From positions 1 to 22,590 of the IMG/VR virus record IMGVR_UViG_3300039106_000072: DNA of 22,590 bases. One strand, 5' to 3'. Each line of letters starts with the position of its first letter. The first letter of the stretch is position 1. The notes under the pieces are model-generated. The model was given only the letters and a program-made list of their open reading frames with translations, did no database searches and had not been told where the DNA came from. The stretch comes from a virus. Positions 8,014 through 15,054 of the stretch are shown one piece after another. A program made the translations under genes and the position numbers.

Positions 8014-8253
8014 TTAGATTATCCCTTGTGGCGCTTGACTACGTTTTATTTCTGAAAGGTAACTTCTCATACAATGACCGCTACCAAATAGCTTATCTAT
8101 AATAGGTCTAAAGAATATGCCTGATAGCTTACCTTTGCGTTCCATTCGGTAAGCGGCACTAGACATAGTTTCATCAGGGTAGCCAGCACCTAAAGTCACG
8201 ATGCAATAGAGTAGCTGGTCTATACAGATTAAGAAGTTGATAACTCGTTGCAT
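8014..8253 (-). CDS. Conserved phage protein of unknown function
   Basis: This 79-residue protein begins with a hydrophobic stretch (INFLICIDQLLYCIVTLG, about residues 5-22), followed by GYPDETMSSAAYRMERKGK and FFRPIIDKLF. I recognise this pattern as a short protein that recurs in many phages and prophages near tail or lysis genes, without a known role. The His and Cys near the C-terminus (GHCMRSYL) also recur in relatives, as far as I recall. It shares a TAATG junction with the gene before and abuts the one after, so it belongs to the same operon. Confidence 0.65.
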   Translation of the reverse strand: MQRVINFLICIDQLLYCIVTLGAGYPDETMSSAAYRMERKGKLSGIFFRPIIDKLFGSGHCMRSYLSEIKRSQAPQGII

Positions 8254-8690
8254 TAAGTAACTTTACCTAAAAGAATTTCAGCCTTACGACCCACCACTAA
8301 AATGTTTAATGCAGTCATGTAGTCTAAAGCATCACTAATTGATTTAAGCGATAAGTCAACCGTATCCACACGTTGGTCGTTAAGTAACTCGTATAAGTCC
8401 TGTATGACAGCGTCAGTAGAAGTCTTAATAGCAATCCGCTCTTGTACTGTAAACAGCATCTTGTACTCAATCACACTTACTTTAGGCGGTACAACGGGTA
8501 CAGGTTCTGGGATAACAACTTCAGGTACTGGGATTGGGATTAAGTTTGTACCATCCCAGCCTTGACCATTCACCGCTTCGTCAGGTACTTGTGTGTCATA
8601 GAACTTGGCTACGTCTGCGTGAAATATCTCAGAAGGATTACTATGTGCTATATCACGAATTTTATCATTTTCTATCCATGCGTATTTCAT
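8253..8690 (-). CDS. Tail-fibre-assembly-like protein
   Basis: The 145-residue protein has an N-terminal module (MKYAWIENDKIRDIA, then FYDTQVPDEAVNGQGWDG), a Pro/Val-rich linker at about residues 52-70, and a helical C-terminal domain with MLFTVQERIAI and ISDALDYMTALNIL. This layout is typical of small proteins that follow phage fibre or adhesin genes and act as assembly chaperones or tip proteins. It lies directly downstream of the Gly-rich adhesin and shares a TAATG junction with the next gene. The assembly role is inferred from layout and position; it could also be a minor virion component. Confidence 0.55.
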   Translation of the reverse strand: MKYAWIENDKIRDIAHSNPSEIFHADVAKFYDTQVPDEAVNGQGWDGTNLIPIPVPEVVIPEPVPVVPPKVSVIEYKMLFTVQERIAIKTSTDAVIQDLYELLNDQRVDTVDLSLKSISDALDYMTALNILVVGRKAEILLGKVT

Positions 8691-8691
8691 A

Positions 8692-9834
8692 TTAATAGCC
8701 CTCTGTCCAATAAAGAATTACTGCGCCACCACCACCAGCACCAGCAGTAGCACCAATTCCTGCACCACCGCCACCACCTATACCACCATCACCAGCAACG
8801 GTTGATGAAGCACCACCACCGCCACCAAATCCACCATTACCACCAGCACCAACAGTAGCACCAGCAGCACCACCGCCACCACCTATACCACCATCACCAC
8901 CATTACAGGAAGCGAAATATACTGCACCACCACCACCACCGCCAGCACCACCAGTTCCTGCTGGACCAAATCCACCACAACCACCGCCACCACCTAATAA
9001 TGATTTATTAATAATGTCTGTAAAATTTCCGTTAATAATTCCACCTGACCCAGCAATTAAAGCATCTAAACCTGATGCGTTACCAGTTCTTCCTGGAGTT
9101 CCTGGAACTGGTCCACCGCCATAATTCCCAACTTGCGCTGTTGCACTTGCAGATGGTCCAGTAGTACCTTTACTTAAAGCGCCACCACCACCACCACCAC
9201 CATAGCCTGATGTAATACCACCACCATTGCCCCCATTATATAAGCCACCGCCACCGCCATTACCTGTTGATGCAACAGTACCTCCACCTGCACCGCCAAA
9301 ACCACCGCCTCCACCATAGGCTGATGCAAAAGAACCACCGCCCTTTCCTCCTGTTCCATAAGGTGAGCCAGCACCACCACCACCGCCACCACCAGAAGCA
9401 TGAGCGCCACCAGCCCCACCTGTTGCGGTAAATGCTTGTCTTAATGATGATGATGCTGTACCTGTACCACCAGCCCCACCACTAGCAGAAAAAGTACCAC
9501 CAGATGATGATAATAATGTGCCAAATGAGGAAGTCCCTCCAGAACCAGAACCAGCCGTGCCACCAGCACCTATTGTAATGGTTGGTAGCAATTGACCTGG
9601 AACTACATCAACAATTCCCATTGAAAAACCGCCACCACCACCACCACCATAGGCTGATGCACTTGCACCACCACCACCGCCACCCCAAACACATACCATT
9701 ATTTGATACACGTTCTGAGGTACAGTTTCAGTAGAAGTTGTTGCTGTAATTATTTTGTAGTTAGTCCACTTTGGCGGAGCAACCCTTGTCGCTACGTTAG
9801 GTGGTAGCGAATAACCATACATACCTTTATTCAT
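8692..9834 (-). CDS. Glycine-rich receptor-binding (adhesin-like) protein
   Basis: The 380-residue protein has a short non-repetitive N-terminus with WTNYKIITATTSTETVP (about 23-39) and VYQIMVCVWGGGGGG (42-56). The rest is dominated by runs of four to eight Gly, separated by Ala, Ser and Tyr. It ends with AVILYWTEGY. This is the polyglycine pattern of phage adhesins, such as S16-type gp38 tips, which fold into packed polyglycine-II helices and bind outer-membrane proteins. The N-terminal part probably anchors it to the tail or fibre. The start at 9834 has AAGGA seven bases upstream, located inside the 3' end of the endonuclease gene. A smaller Gly-rich relative lies at 18253-19185. Confidence 0.65.
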   Translation of the reverse strand: MNKGMYGYSLPPNVATRVAPPKWTNYKIITATTSTETVPQNVYQIMVCVWGGGGGGASASAYGGGGGGGFSMGIVDVVPGQLLPTITIGAGGTAGSGSGGTSSFGTLLSSSGGTFSASGGAGGTGTASSSLRQAFTATGGAGGAHASGGGGGGGAGSPYGTGGKGGGSFASAYGGGGGFGGAGGGTVASTGNGGGGGLYNGGNGGGITSGYGGGGGGGALSKGTTGPSASATAQVGNYGGGPVPGTPGRTGNASGLDALIAGSGGIINGNFTDIINKSLLGGGGGCGGFGPAGTGGAGGGGGGAVYFASCNGGDGGIGGGGGAAGATVGAGGNGGFGGGGGASSTVAGDGGIGGGGGAGIGATAGAGGGGAVILYWTEGY

Positions 9835-10345
9835 GGCTAAATCCTTGTAAATATGCTATTGAATTTTTCATAATTTCTATATCCTCTTGTAAATAACCTA
9901 TTCCTGCATTGCATGGATGACACAACAAACCTCTAACTTCACCAGTAATATGATTATGGTCTACTGATAAGTTTGATGAATTCTTATTTCTTGAGTCCTT
10001 ACTTCCACAAATGGCGCACTTCCAATTTTGTTTTTCACCAAGTACAAAATAATCTTCTTTAGAAAGCCCATACTTATTTTTTAATCTATATTCTCTCGAT
10101 GTTGCAGATGCTTTATCTTTATTATTTGCATACCATTCTTTTGCTTTGTTCCGAATTTCTTCACTATGCTCTGAGTGATATTTTGCTTTTCTATGTTTAA
10201 TAACTTCTATATTTTTTAATCTATATAATTTATTTTTTATAGAGCAACATTCTTTACATATAGTTACAACGCCATTCTTTTTGCTTTTGTCTTTATGAAA
10301 CTCACTAAACTCTTTGTGAGTTTTACAATAATTACAAATTCTCAA
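9827..10345 (-). CDS. Endonuclease VII-like HNH endonuclease, probably a homing gene
   Basis: The 172-residue protein has an N-terminal zinc-knuckle-like set (Cys4, Cys7, Cys30, Cys33), a basic helical linker and a C-terminal domain with WKCAICG (Cys110, Cys113), LSVDHNHITGEVRGLLCHPC (His130, His132, Cys142, Cys145) and Asn146-Ala-Gly. These are the marks of the T4 gp49 recombination endonuclease VII family, which uses a beta-beta-alpha-metal HNH site to cut DNA. As a stand-alone gene inside a tail operon it is more likely a homing endonuclease than a packaging resolvase. It begins with TTG immediately after the upstream TAA, using GGAGGG inside the upstream gene. Its DNA is visibly more AT-rich than the genes around it, which suggests late arrival. 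Confidence 0.85.
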   Translation of the reverse strand: MRICNYCKTHKEFSEFHKDKSKKNGVVTICKECCSIKNKLYRLKNIEVIKHRKAKYHSEHSEEIRNKAKEWYANNKDKASATSREYRLKNKYGLSKEDYFVLGEKQNWKCAICGSKDSRNKNSSNLSVDHNHITGEVRGLLCHPCNAGIGYLQEDIEIMKNSIAYLQGFSHE

Positions 10346-10747
10346 TTAGAATGACCCTCCATAAGCAGTTACACGCACACCTGTTTGCGTTACCGTTGTT
10401 GTAGCTCGTAAGCTATAACCAGTAGGGAGTGTTAATGGCATGATGTTTGCATTACCATTGCTTGAAATGGTTGCAGTATAAGACGGTGTTGTTGTGCTTG
10501 TCGTCACTGCTTGTACAGGGATTTGTTGCCATAATGAGTAAGTAGAGCCATCATAGATAAACAAGTTAATGAGTGATGCAACCGTAGTGGCTACACCCAT
10601 TACTTCAATGTAGTCAATGCGAGAGCCACTTGCCCCTGCTGTTAGCACCGTACCCACCGTAGTAGGTGCTGTGAGTGAAGTATCTGCCGTTGTCAGTAGG
10701 GCTGAACCTACCTGTGGTGTTGATGCGTATTGTGCTGTCGTTGCCAT
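10346..10747 (-). CDS. Small beta-rich virion protein, paralogue of the 149-residue gene
   Basis: The 133-residue protein is rich in Thr, Ser, Val and Ala and looks like an all-beta domain. RIDYIEVMGVATTVASLINL at the centre and LPTGYSLRA near the end, closing with AYGGSF, correspond to matching blocks in the gene at 19358-19807, so the two are probably paralogues. Each precedes a Gly-rich adhesin after one short inserted gene. It may be an adapter or spike part of the host-recognition apparatus. The ATG has AAGGAG seven bases upstream. No named family was recognised. Confidence 0.6.
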   Translation of the reverse strand: MATTAQYASTPQVGSALLTTADTSLTAPTTVGTVLTAGASGSRIDYIEVMGVATTVASLINLFIYDGSTYSLWQQIPVQAVTTSTTTPSYTATISSNGNANIMPLTLPTGYSLRATTTVTQTGVRVTAYGGSF

Positions 10748-10757
10748 TTATTACTCC

Positions 10758-11741
10758 TTAAATTATTCCAAAACCACTTGTACCCATTGTAGGGGGCGAG
10801 TCTATGCCGTTAAATTGTAAAATATAATCTTGTGCGCCAGTTACCACGTTTGCCCATGATGCCGTAGAACCATCTGTTGTAACATACTTTCCACTATTAC
10901 CTGCTTGCGCTGGTAGAACTGAATTAAATGCTGTATTAGCTACAAACTCAGTAGTTGCTACATTTGTATTACTTGTACCTAGTGCTGCTGTTGGGGCTGA
11001 CGGTGTGCCTGTAAATGTAGGTGATGCTAATGGGGCAAAATCTGCGATTGATGCCCCAGACGGAATAGTGACTGTGCCTGTAAATGTAGGTGATGCTAAT
11101 GGGGCTTTTAAATTGTCTTGACCTAATCTTATAGTAGCCTCATCTGCTACCGCCACAGTCACAAAGGCTGTTGTTGCTAGGTTTGTTGTATTATTCCCAG
11201 ATGGTAGCGTTAAGCCAGTAGCTGTATTTAATGTTGTTGCACCAGTAACACCTAAAGTGCCTGATATTGTTTGATTGCCAGCAATCGTTAAATTACCTGT
11301 CAATGTTTGATTGCCAGTTTTTGATAGCAATTCAGAGCCAGCCATAGCAATAAAATTAGTGCCGTTATACATCAGCAATAAGGGCTGTCCTGCCACAATA
11401 TCACCAGCAGTAGGGTCAGCATTTGCCAATGTTTTAATAGACTTAGCCCCTAGCCCTGATACATTAACTGTAATTGCACCAGTATTAGTCACATTAGGCA
11501 TATACAATAAGCACAACATAGACGTATAGCCTACAAGTGCTGTGGTAGGGGTTAAGACATGGGCGGCAGCCGTTCCAGTATCAGCAGCAGTCACTAAAAT
11601 AGCGCCTGTGAAGCCATTTAGCGTTTCTTTCAATACTGTTTTAATCAGTCTAAAATGGTCATCACCTTGACTTTTTGGATCTGTGATAGTCGGGTTAGTA
11701 ATCACTAAATCCGCTATGTAATTGCCTGTTTCTAGTGACAT
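10758..11741 (-). CDS. Tail fibre protein
   Basis: The 327-residue protein has an N-terminal domain (GNYIADLVITNPTITDPKSQ, then DDHFRLIKTVLKETL) found at the start of many podovirus fibres. A beta-domain follows, with LLLMYNGTNFIAMAG at about 121-135. Then come fibre repeats: GNQTLTGNLTIAGNQTISGT, NLATTAFVTVAVAD, and two copies of PLASPTFTGT. Such repeats form triple-stranded fibre shafts. The C-terminal end is short, with no recognisable receptor-binding or chaperone domain, so the tip may be supplied by the Gly-rich protein encoded downstream. The ATG lies one base after the adaptor's TAA (TAATATG), so translation is probably coupled. Confidence 0.8.
   Translation of the reverse strand: MSLETGNYIADLVITNPTITDPKSQGDDHFRLIKTVLKETLNGFTGAILVTAADTGTAAAHVLTPTTALVGYTSMLCLLYMPNVTNTGAITVNVSGLGAKSIKTLANADPTAGDIVAGQPLLLMYNGTNFIAMAGSELLSKTGNQTLTGNLTIAGNQTISGTLGVTGATTLNTATGLTLPSGNNTTNLATTAFVTVAVADEATIRLGQDNLKAPLASPTFTGTVTIPSGASIADFAPLASPTFTGTPSAPTAALGTSNTNVATTEFVANTAFNSVLPAQAGNSGKYVTTDGSTASWANVVTGAQDYILQFNGIDSPPTMGTSGFGII
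11004..11105. repeat. 33-bp perfect direct repeat, two copies, 69-bp period
   Basis: Copies at 11004-11036 and 11073-11105 are identical. They encode the two LASPTFTGT shaft repeats of the tail fibre. The 69-base period keeps the frame, so recombination between copies would remove or add a 23-residue unit. Confidence 0.95.
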
Positions 11742-11742
11742 A

Positions 11743-12375
11743 TTAGAGCCTTATATTTGTTAAATTTACGTCAGACTTAACTTGCATCGTATTACCAGCT
11801 ACCCAATCATTTACGTTAATGCCTTGAACAACTCTGCCATATAATCCTTCCCAATTTGAGCCAGCTTCAGCATCTTTGGTATAGATTGCAACTTGCATCA
11901 ATGTTGCATATAAATAGGCTGATGGATAATTAGTTAAAAGCCAGTTTGTCGTATTTGTTACGCTTAAATTAGCTAACCTAGCCTCATAAATCGCTTTTAG
12001 CGTATATACGTCATCAGGAATAGGTTGTAGATGTATGTTTGAGCCAATCACGGTATAAGCGCGAGGTGTGCCTGTATAGTCGTATTGGAACTCTTGAGCA
12101 TATTGAGATGGGCTAAGAAAGGATAGCGTTTCATGGCGAGTGCCAGAGCTAATGGATAAGCTACGAAATGACATAAAGTCAGTGGGTAGTGCGACTGTTT
12201 CTGTATTCGCTACCGTGCTAAGTGATGCTTGCGTATCTTGTTGCCTAGAGTCCAAGTCACCATAAATCACATCCTCTGCCAAACGAATTAACGTAGGCAA
12301 TACGGTGGTTAAATCAGTTCGATGAGCAAAGTCAGCTACCGCTGTCTGTAATTCTGCATAAGTAGTAATCGCCAT
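11743..12375 (-). CDS. Head-to-tail adaptor protein (T7 gp11 / SU10 type)
   Basis: From the ATG at 12375 (MAITTYAELQTAV) the protein has 210 residues. It is helical at the N-terminus (FAHRTDLTTVLPTLIRLAED), with a beta-rich middle (TVALPTDFMSFRSL, YTVIGSNIHLQPIP) and helical C-terminal blocks (WLLTNYPSAYLYATLMQVAI). This pattern is known from the podovirus adaptor or upper tail-tube proteins that bind the portal and receive the nozzle. The start overlaps the upstream TAA as TAATG; a TTG six codons earlier is less likely. The neighbouring DUF5309/SU10-type capsid gene supports the call. Confidence 0.75.
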   Translation of the reverse strand: MAITTYAELQTAVADFAHRTDLTTVLPTLIRLAEDVIYGDLDSRQQDTQASLSTVANTETVALPTDFMSFRSLSISSGTRHETLSFLSPSQYAQEFQYDYTGTPRAYTVIGSNIHLQPIPDDVYTLKAIYEARLANLSVTNTTNWLLTNYPSAYLYATLMQVAIYTKDAEAGSNWEGLYGRVVQGINVNDWVAGNTMQVKSDVNLTNIRL

Positions 12376-12671
12376 TAGATAGCACCCTTCCAAATTCTGA
12401 AATGTGCAAGCGCTGGGTCATTACACATTCTTTTGATATGGTCTTTATTATTTAGAAATTCGTGCATTGTGAGGTTATTGTTGTTCATGTAAGCCTCAAC
12501 CATCACAAAAGGCAAAGTCGCTGCAAGTTTCATGTCAGCAGTGCCTTGAATACCCTCTGACTGTTGGCGCTTTGCATTTTCAGCAATAGCAGTACAGTCT
12601 TGAAATCGCTCAAAAGTTAGCCCACCTTGACCATCGTGATGACGGTGTATGCGAGTCTGAACGTCTAGCAT
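12375..12671 (-). CDS. Conserved phage protein of unknown function
   Basis: From the ATG at 12671 (MLDVQTRIHRHHDGQGG) this protein has 98 residues. It is polar and helical, with many His, Asn and Met (for example VEAYMNNNNLTMHEFLNNKD). It ends HFRIWKGAI. The gene is held by TAATG junctions on both sides, between a small beta-protein and the adaptor, which suggests a neck or head-completion role. I do not recognise a family with a known function. A TTG two codons upstream is in frame but unnecessary. Confidence 0.6.
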   Translation of the reverse strand: MLDVQTRIHRHHDGQGGLTFERFQDCTAIAENAKRQQSEGIQGTADMKLAATLPFVMVEAYMNNNNLTMHEFLNNKDHIKRMCNDPALAHFRIWKGAI

Positions 12672-12970
12672 TAGCAATCTTCCAATGGTGAGATTTGCAC
12701 AACACCGGGCGCTGATACTTGTATTACAGCAAAGTGCGTAAAACCTCCTGGCACTGCCATTGTCACCGCATCACCGGGCTGTACTTGTAAATCAGTAGTG
12801 ACAGCAGTTTGAGCGCCAGCCCCGATACGAATACAAGCGGCTACTGTGGCGGCTACACGAATATAGCGAGGCACTTCACCTGACTGTGCTGTGGGAAGTG
12901 TTGTTCCTGCTGAGGCAGCGCCAGAGGCTTGAGCGACACCCGTTTTGACTACGGTTATAAAATCATCCAT
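12671..12970 (-). CDS. Small beta-rich structural protein, possible head decoration
   Basis: From the ATG at 12970 (MDDFITVVKTG), which follows AAAGGAAA, this is a 99-residue protein. It is all-beta in appearance, with PRYIRVAATVAACIRIGAG and LQVQPGDAVTMAVPGG and the ending VVQISPLEDC. This is a widespread small phage structural protein of the capsid neighbourhood; I know of no established function. An in-frame start 17 codons upstream would run through the leader hairpin and lacks a ribosome site. The downstream junction is TAATG. Confidence 0.6.
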   Translation of the reverse strand: MDDFITVVKTGVAQASGAASAGTTLPTAQSGEVPRYIRVAATVAACIRIGAGAQTAVTTDLQVQPGDAVTMAVPGGFTHFAVIQVSAPGVVQISPLEDC

Positions 12971-12982
12971 GTTGTTTCCTTT

Positions 12983-13040
12983 GCGCTTCTCAGCGTTATA
13001 AAATAGGGATGGGCTTTTCACCCAATCGAGGCTCTCGCCT
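12983..13040 (-). promoter_or_regulatory. Leader with two GAGA-loop hairpins
   Basis: The minus-strand leader contains AGGC-GAGA-GCCT at 13029-13040 and CGCT-GAGA-AGCG inside 12983-12997. Both have four-pair stems with a GNRA-type GAGA loop. The second ends 12 bases before the ATG and just before the Shine-Dalgarno. It matches a hairpin in the scaffold leader except for a compensated base pair. A role in mRNA stability or processing is likely but inferred. Confidence 0.45.
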
Positions 13041-13049
13041 TAGGTTTTG

Positions 13050-13466
13050 TTAAGCGTAACGACCAACTACTGAAACACCACCAATAGCTGATGTTGCTGT
13101 ACCTGTATAGACAATCCATACGGATGAACCAGCAGGAACATTCACATTAGTGAGTGTTAATGTTTGATCTGTGTGAATAGTGCCTACCAAGTTGAAAGTG
13201 CCTGAGTGTGCTGCTGTACCTGAGATGGGGGCAGTACCACTCGCGGCAATCCATACGGCAGCCGTTGCAGCACCGCCAGTACCTAATACAAAGTTACGAC
13301 CTACAATGCCATCAATGACTGTTGCACGAGTAGCGTTATAGATACATTGGGCTGTTGTTGCTACTGGTACGTTATAGTTCACCGTACCCAATACCATAGA
13401 GCCTTTACCTGAGTCTTTACCTTCTAAACCCATGCCACCATCATCGATCTGTTTTAAATTGACCAT
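13050..13466 (-). CDS. Small beta-rich structural protein after the capsid gene
   Basis: From the ATG at 13466 (MVNLKQIDDGGMGLEGKDSG), with GGAAGGA upstream, the protein has 138 residues. After a Gly/Lys-rich start it is a Thr/Val/Ala-rich beta-domain with CIYNATRATVIDGIVGRNF and VNVPAGSSVWIVYTG. It ends VSVVGRYA. Its position right after the capsid gene (an endonuclease intervenes) suggests a head decoration or head-fibre protein. The earlier in-frame ATG at 13481 lies at the edge of the terminator's T run and is rejected. No named family was recognised. Confidence 0.6.
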   Translation of the reverse strand: MVNLKQIDDGGMGLEGKDSGKGSMVLGTVNYNVPVATTAQCIYNATRATVIDGIVGRNFVLGTGGAATAAVWIAASGTAPISGTAAHSGTFNLVGTIHTDQTLTLTNVNVPAGSSVWIVYTGTATSAIGGVSVVGRYA

Positions 13467-13481
13467 CTTTATTCCTTCCAT

Positions 13482-13506
13482 AAAAAAGCCCTCAATTAAG
13501 AGGGCT
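13482..13506 (-). terminator. Rho-independent terminator downstream of the capsid/endonuclease genes
   Basis: On the minus strand AGCCCTC and GAGGGCT form a seven-pair stem around a six-base loop, followed by TTTTTT. It lies just after the endonuclease stop and 16 bases before the next ATG. It probably served the capsid gene before the endonuclease came in between. Confidence 0.85.
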
Positions 13507-13512
13507 GTATAG

Positions 13513-13995
13513 TTATCTCAAATTAGGGCTAAAAGTATGTAGCCTAGCTTTTGCTTCTTTGTATGCTTCATGCGCTAGTTCTGCTGTTTTATGATATCCC
13601 AAAAAATAGCGTTTTTTGTTTACATCTATTTTAGCGTACCATTTTTTATCTTTAAAAAATACTCCAACATATCCAGAAGTATTATTTAATGGAAGTTTTC
13701 TATTTTGAGCATTTTCTAAATCATTAGCTTGGCGCAAATTAGCCAATTTGTTATTTTTTCTATCACCATCAATATGATCTATTTCAAATTCAGGAAAAGA
13801 GCCTATTACATATAGCCATGCTAAACGATGTAACAAATACCCCTTCTTGTCTATTTCCATAGAAAGATATCCATCATTATGACTAGTCCCAACAATAGAA
13901 CCTTTTGCTGAACATCCAGCAGATTTAACTCTAGTAAATAAACCTGTATCTAAATCGTAATGAAAAAACTCTTTTAAACGTGCTTGTGTAAGCAT
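13513..13995 (-). CDS. HNH homing endonuclease with AP2 DNA-binding domain
   Basis: From the ATG at 13995 (MLTQARLKEFFHYD), which has AAGGA eight bases upstream, the protein has 160 residues. LLHRLAWLYVIG and EFEIDHIDGDRKNNKLANLR (about residues 54-87, with His74 and the Asn pair at 81-82) form the HNH_3 nuclease motif. SGYVGVFFKDKKWYAKI onward (about 107-154) is an AP2 domain that binds DNA. This pairing is typical of free-standing phage homing endonucleases. The frame stays open to a TTG at 14082, adding 29 residues without a good ribosome site. The gene separates the capsid gene from its terminator and is more AT-rich than either neighbour, so it is very likely an insertion. Confidence 0.9.
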   Translation of the reverse strand: MLTQARLKEFFHYDLDTGLFTRVKSAGCSAKGSIVGTSHNDGYLSMEIDKKGYLLHRLAWLYVIGSFPEFEIDHIDGDRKNNKLANLRQANDLENAQNRKLPLNNTSGYVGVFFKDKKWYAKIDVNKKRYFLGYHKTAELAHEAYKEAKARLHTFSPNLR

Positions 13996-14086
13996 TTTGT
14001 CATCCTTATCTAATGTTTGAAGTTTGTCAGTAATCCAAGTGAGATAAGCACTTGAAAAGCCTTGCAAAGCCTGTCCTGACAAGCTA

Positions 14087-14095
14087 ATTTTACCA
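14087..14095 (-). promoter_or_regulatory. Extended -10 promoter candidate after the capsid gene
   Basis: The minus strand reads TGGTAAAAT, a TGn extended element with a TAAAAT -10 (five of six consensus bases). It lies in the short gap after the capsid stop. No good -35 was found. If active, transcription would start at about 14080 and reach the endonuclease ATG after a leader of about 85 bases. Confidence 0.25.
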
Positions 14096-14102
14096 CAAAA
14101 TA

Positions 14103-15044
14103 CTACAAGATATCTACTACTGCCCCCGATGCCTTAGGCTGACGAGCTTCTAATGCGTACTCACACACTAACTGTTTAGAAACAGCATCACCTACTGTTG
14201 CTAGGTCTTTTGTTTCGTATGGGCGCAACCATGCTACTGCCCATTTGTCAGATTGAAGTACAAACACGTCACGTGTACGTTGGAAGCGTGATGGAATTGC
14301 TTTTAACTCACCAAAGTCTGAAACATAGACATCAACTGAGGCAAACACAGTTGCATCTTCACCCTTGTCAAAACGAGTAGAGTTACCTGTGAATGTAGAG
14401 AATGTTTGTTTAGCTAATGGCGGTAACAAGATAACGTCTGGCTCACCACCTGCTGTGAAGCATTTTTGCAATACGTTTTTCAAGCGAGCCTCAGTAAACG
14501 CAATTTGTGTACCATCTGTTTGCGCTGTACCTGTTGCAGTTGTGTAAACTGGTGCTACATACGCTGTACCTGCTGTTGCGCCATCTACGTTATCACCAGC
14601 CCAGCCTACTAAACCACGAGTAGTGCGAGGTGATGCTGCTGCTGTTGAGTTTTGTGTCAAACCAAATTCAATGTCGCGTTTTAATTCAAGTGCTGACAAT
14701 GACATTTGATAAGCCATTTCATCTTTGCCACGACCTGCCGCTAATACAGCTTGTTGTGTACCAGAAACAGTGACGTTTTTAGTAGAGATTTGTGTACGGT
14801 TGCTTAGGCGTGTTGTTACTGTTACAGCTTTAGCTACTGCTGTGTCACCCTCAGCCTGTGCATTTGATGCTGCTGATGCTAGGTCTTGAGTTTGCCATTC
14901 GTGCAATGTCGCTGTGGCTTTTGATTTAGCGCACAATGAAAGAAACGGAGTTGCCGTTGGGCTAATGCGATAGATTGCATCTGTTAAATCTTCACGATTA
15001 CCAATAGCACTGGTACTCACAAAGGTGTTGGTTGGTGCTGCCAT
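14103..15044 (-). CDS. Major capsid protein, DUF5309/SU10 type
   Basis: The 313-residue protein starts MAAPTNTFVSTSAIGNRED after a clear AAGGAA. Then LTDAIYRISPTATPFLSLC, TLHEWQTQDLA and TRLSNRTQISTKNVTVSG follow in the order seen in the DUF5309 family, whose type is the head protein of phage SU10. It has an HK97-like fold. Later blocks include ALELKRDIEFGL, PDVILLPPLAKQTFSTF and VFVLQSDKWAVAWLRPYETK. It assembles into the shell around the scaffold encoded just upstream. No cleavage site or N-terminal delta-domain is apparent. It is probably the most highly expressed gene here. Confidence 0.9.
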   Translation of the reverse strand: MAAPTNTFVSTSAIGNREDLTDAIYRISPTATPFLSLCAKSKATATLHEWQTQDLASAASNAQAEGDTAVAKAVTVTTRLSNRTQISTKNVTVSGTQQAVLAAGRGKDEMAYQMSLSALELKRDIEFGLTQNSTAAASPRTTRGLVGWAGDNVDGATAGTAYVAPVYTTATGTAQTDGTQIAFTEARLKNVLQKCFTAGGEPDVILLPPLAKQTFSTFTGNSTRFDKGEDATVFASVDVYVSDFGELKAIPSRFQRTRDVFVLQSDKWAVAWLRPYETKDLATVGDAVSKQLVCEYALEARQPKASGAVVDIL

Positions 15045-15054
15045 GATTTATTCC

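Noticed and set aside
9174-9419. 81-codon open frame in another frame of the Gly-rich adhesin
   Set aside because: It is made almost only of Val, Ala, Leu and Met from shifted Gly codons, without motifs or ribosome site.
8700-9700. Dense CCA/CCG repeats as a satellite or CRISPR-like element
   Set aside because: They are glycine codons of one long reading frame with normal N- and C-terminal ends.
12375-12393. Upstream in-frame start for the adaptor gene
   Set aside because: The ATG at 12375 forms a TAATG junction like six others in the window, and gives the usual N-terminus of the family.
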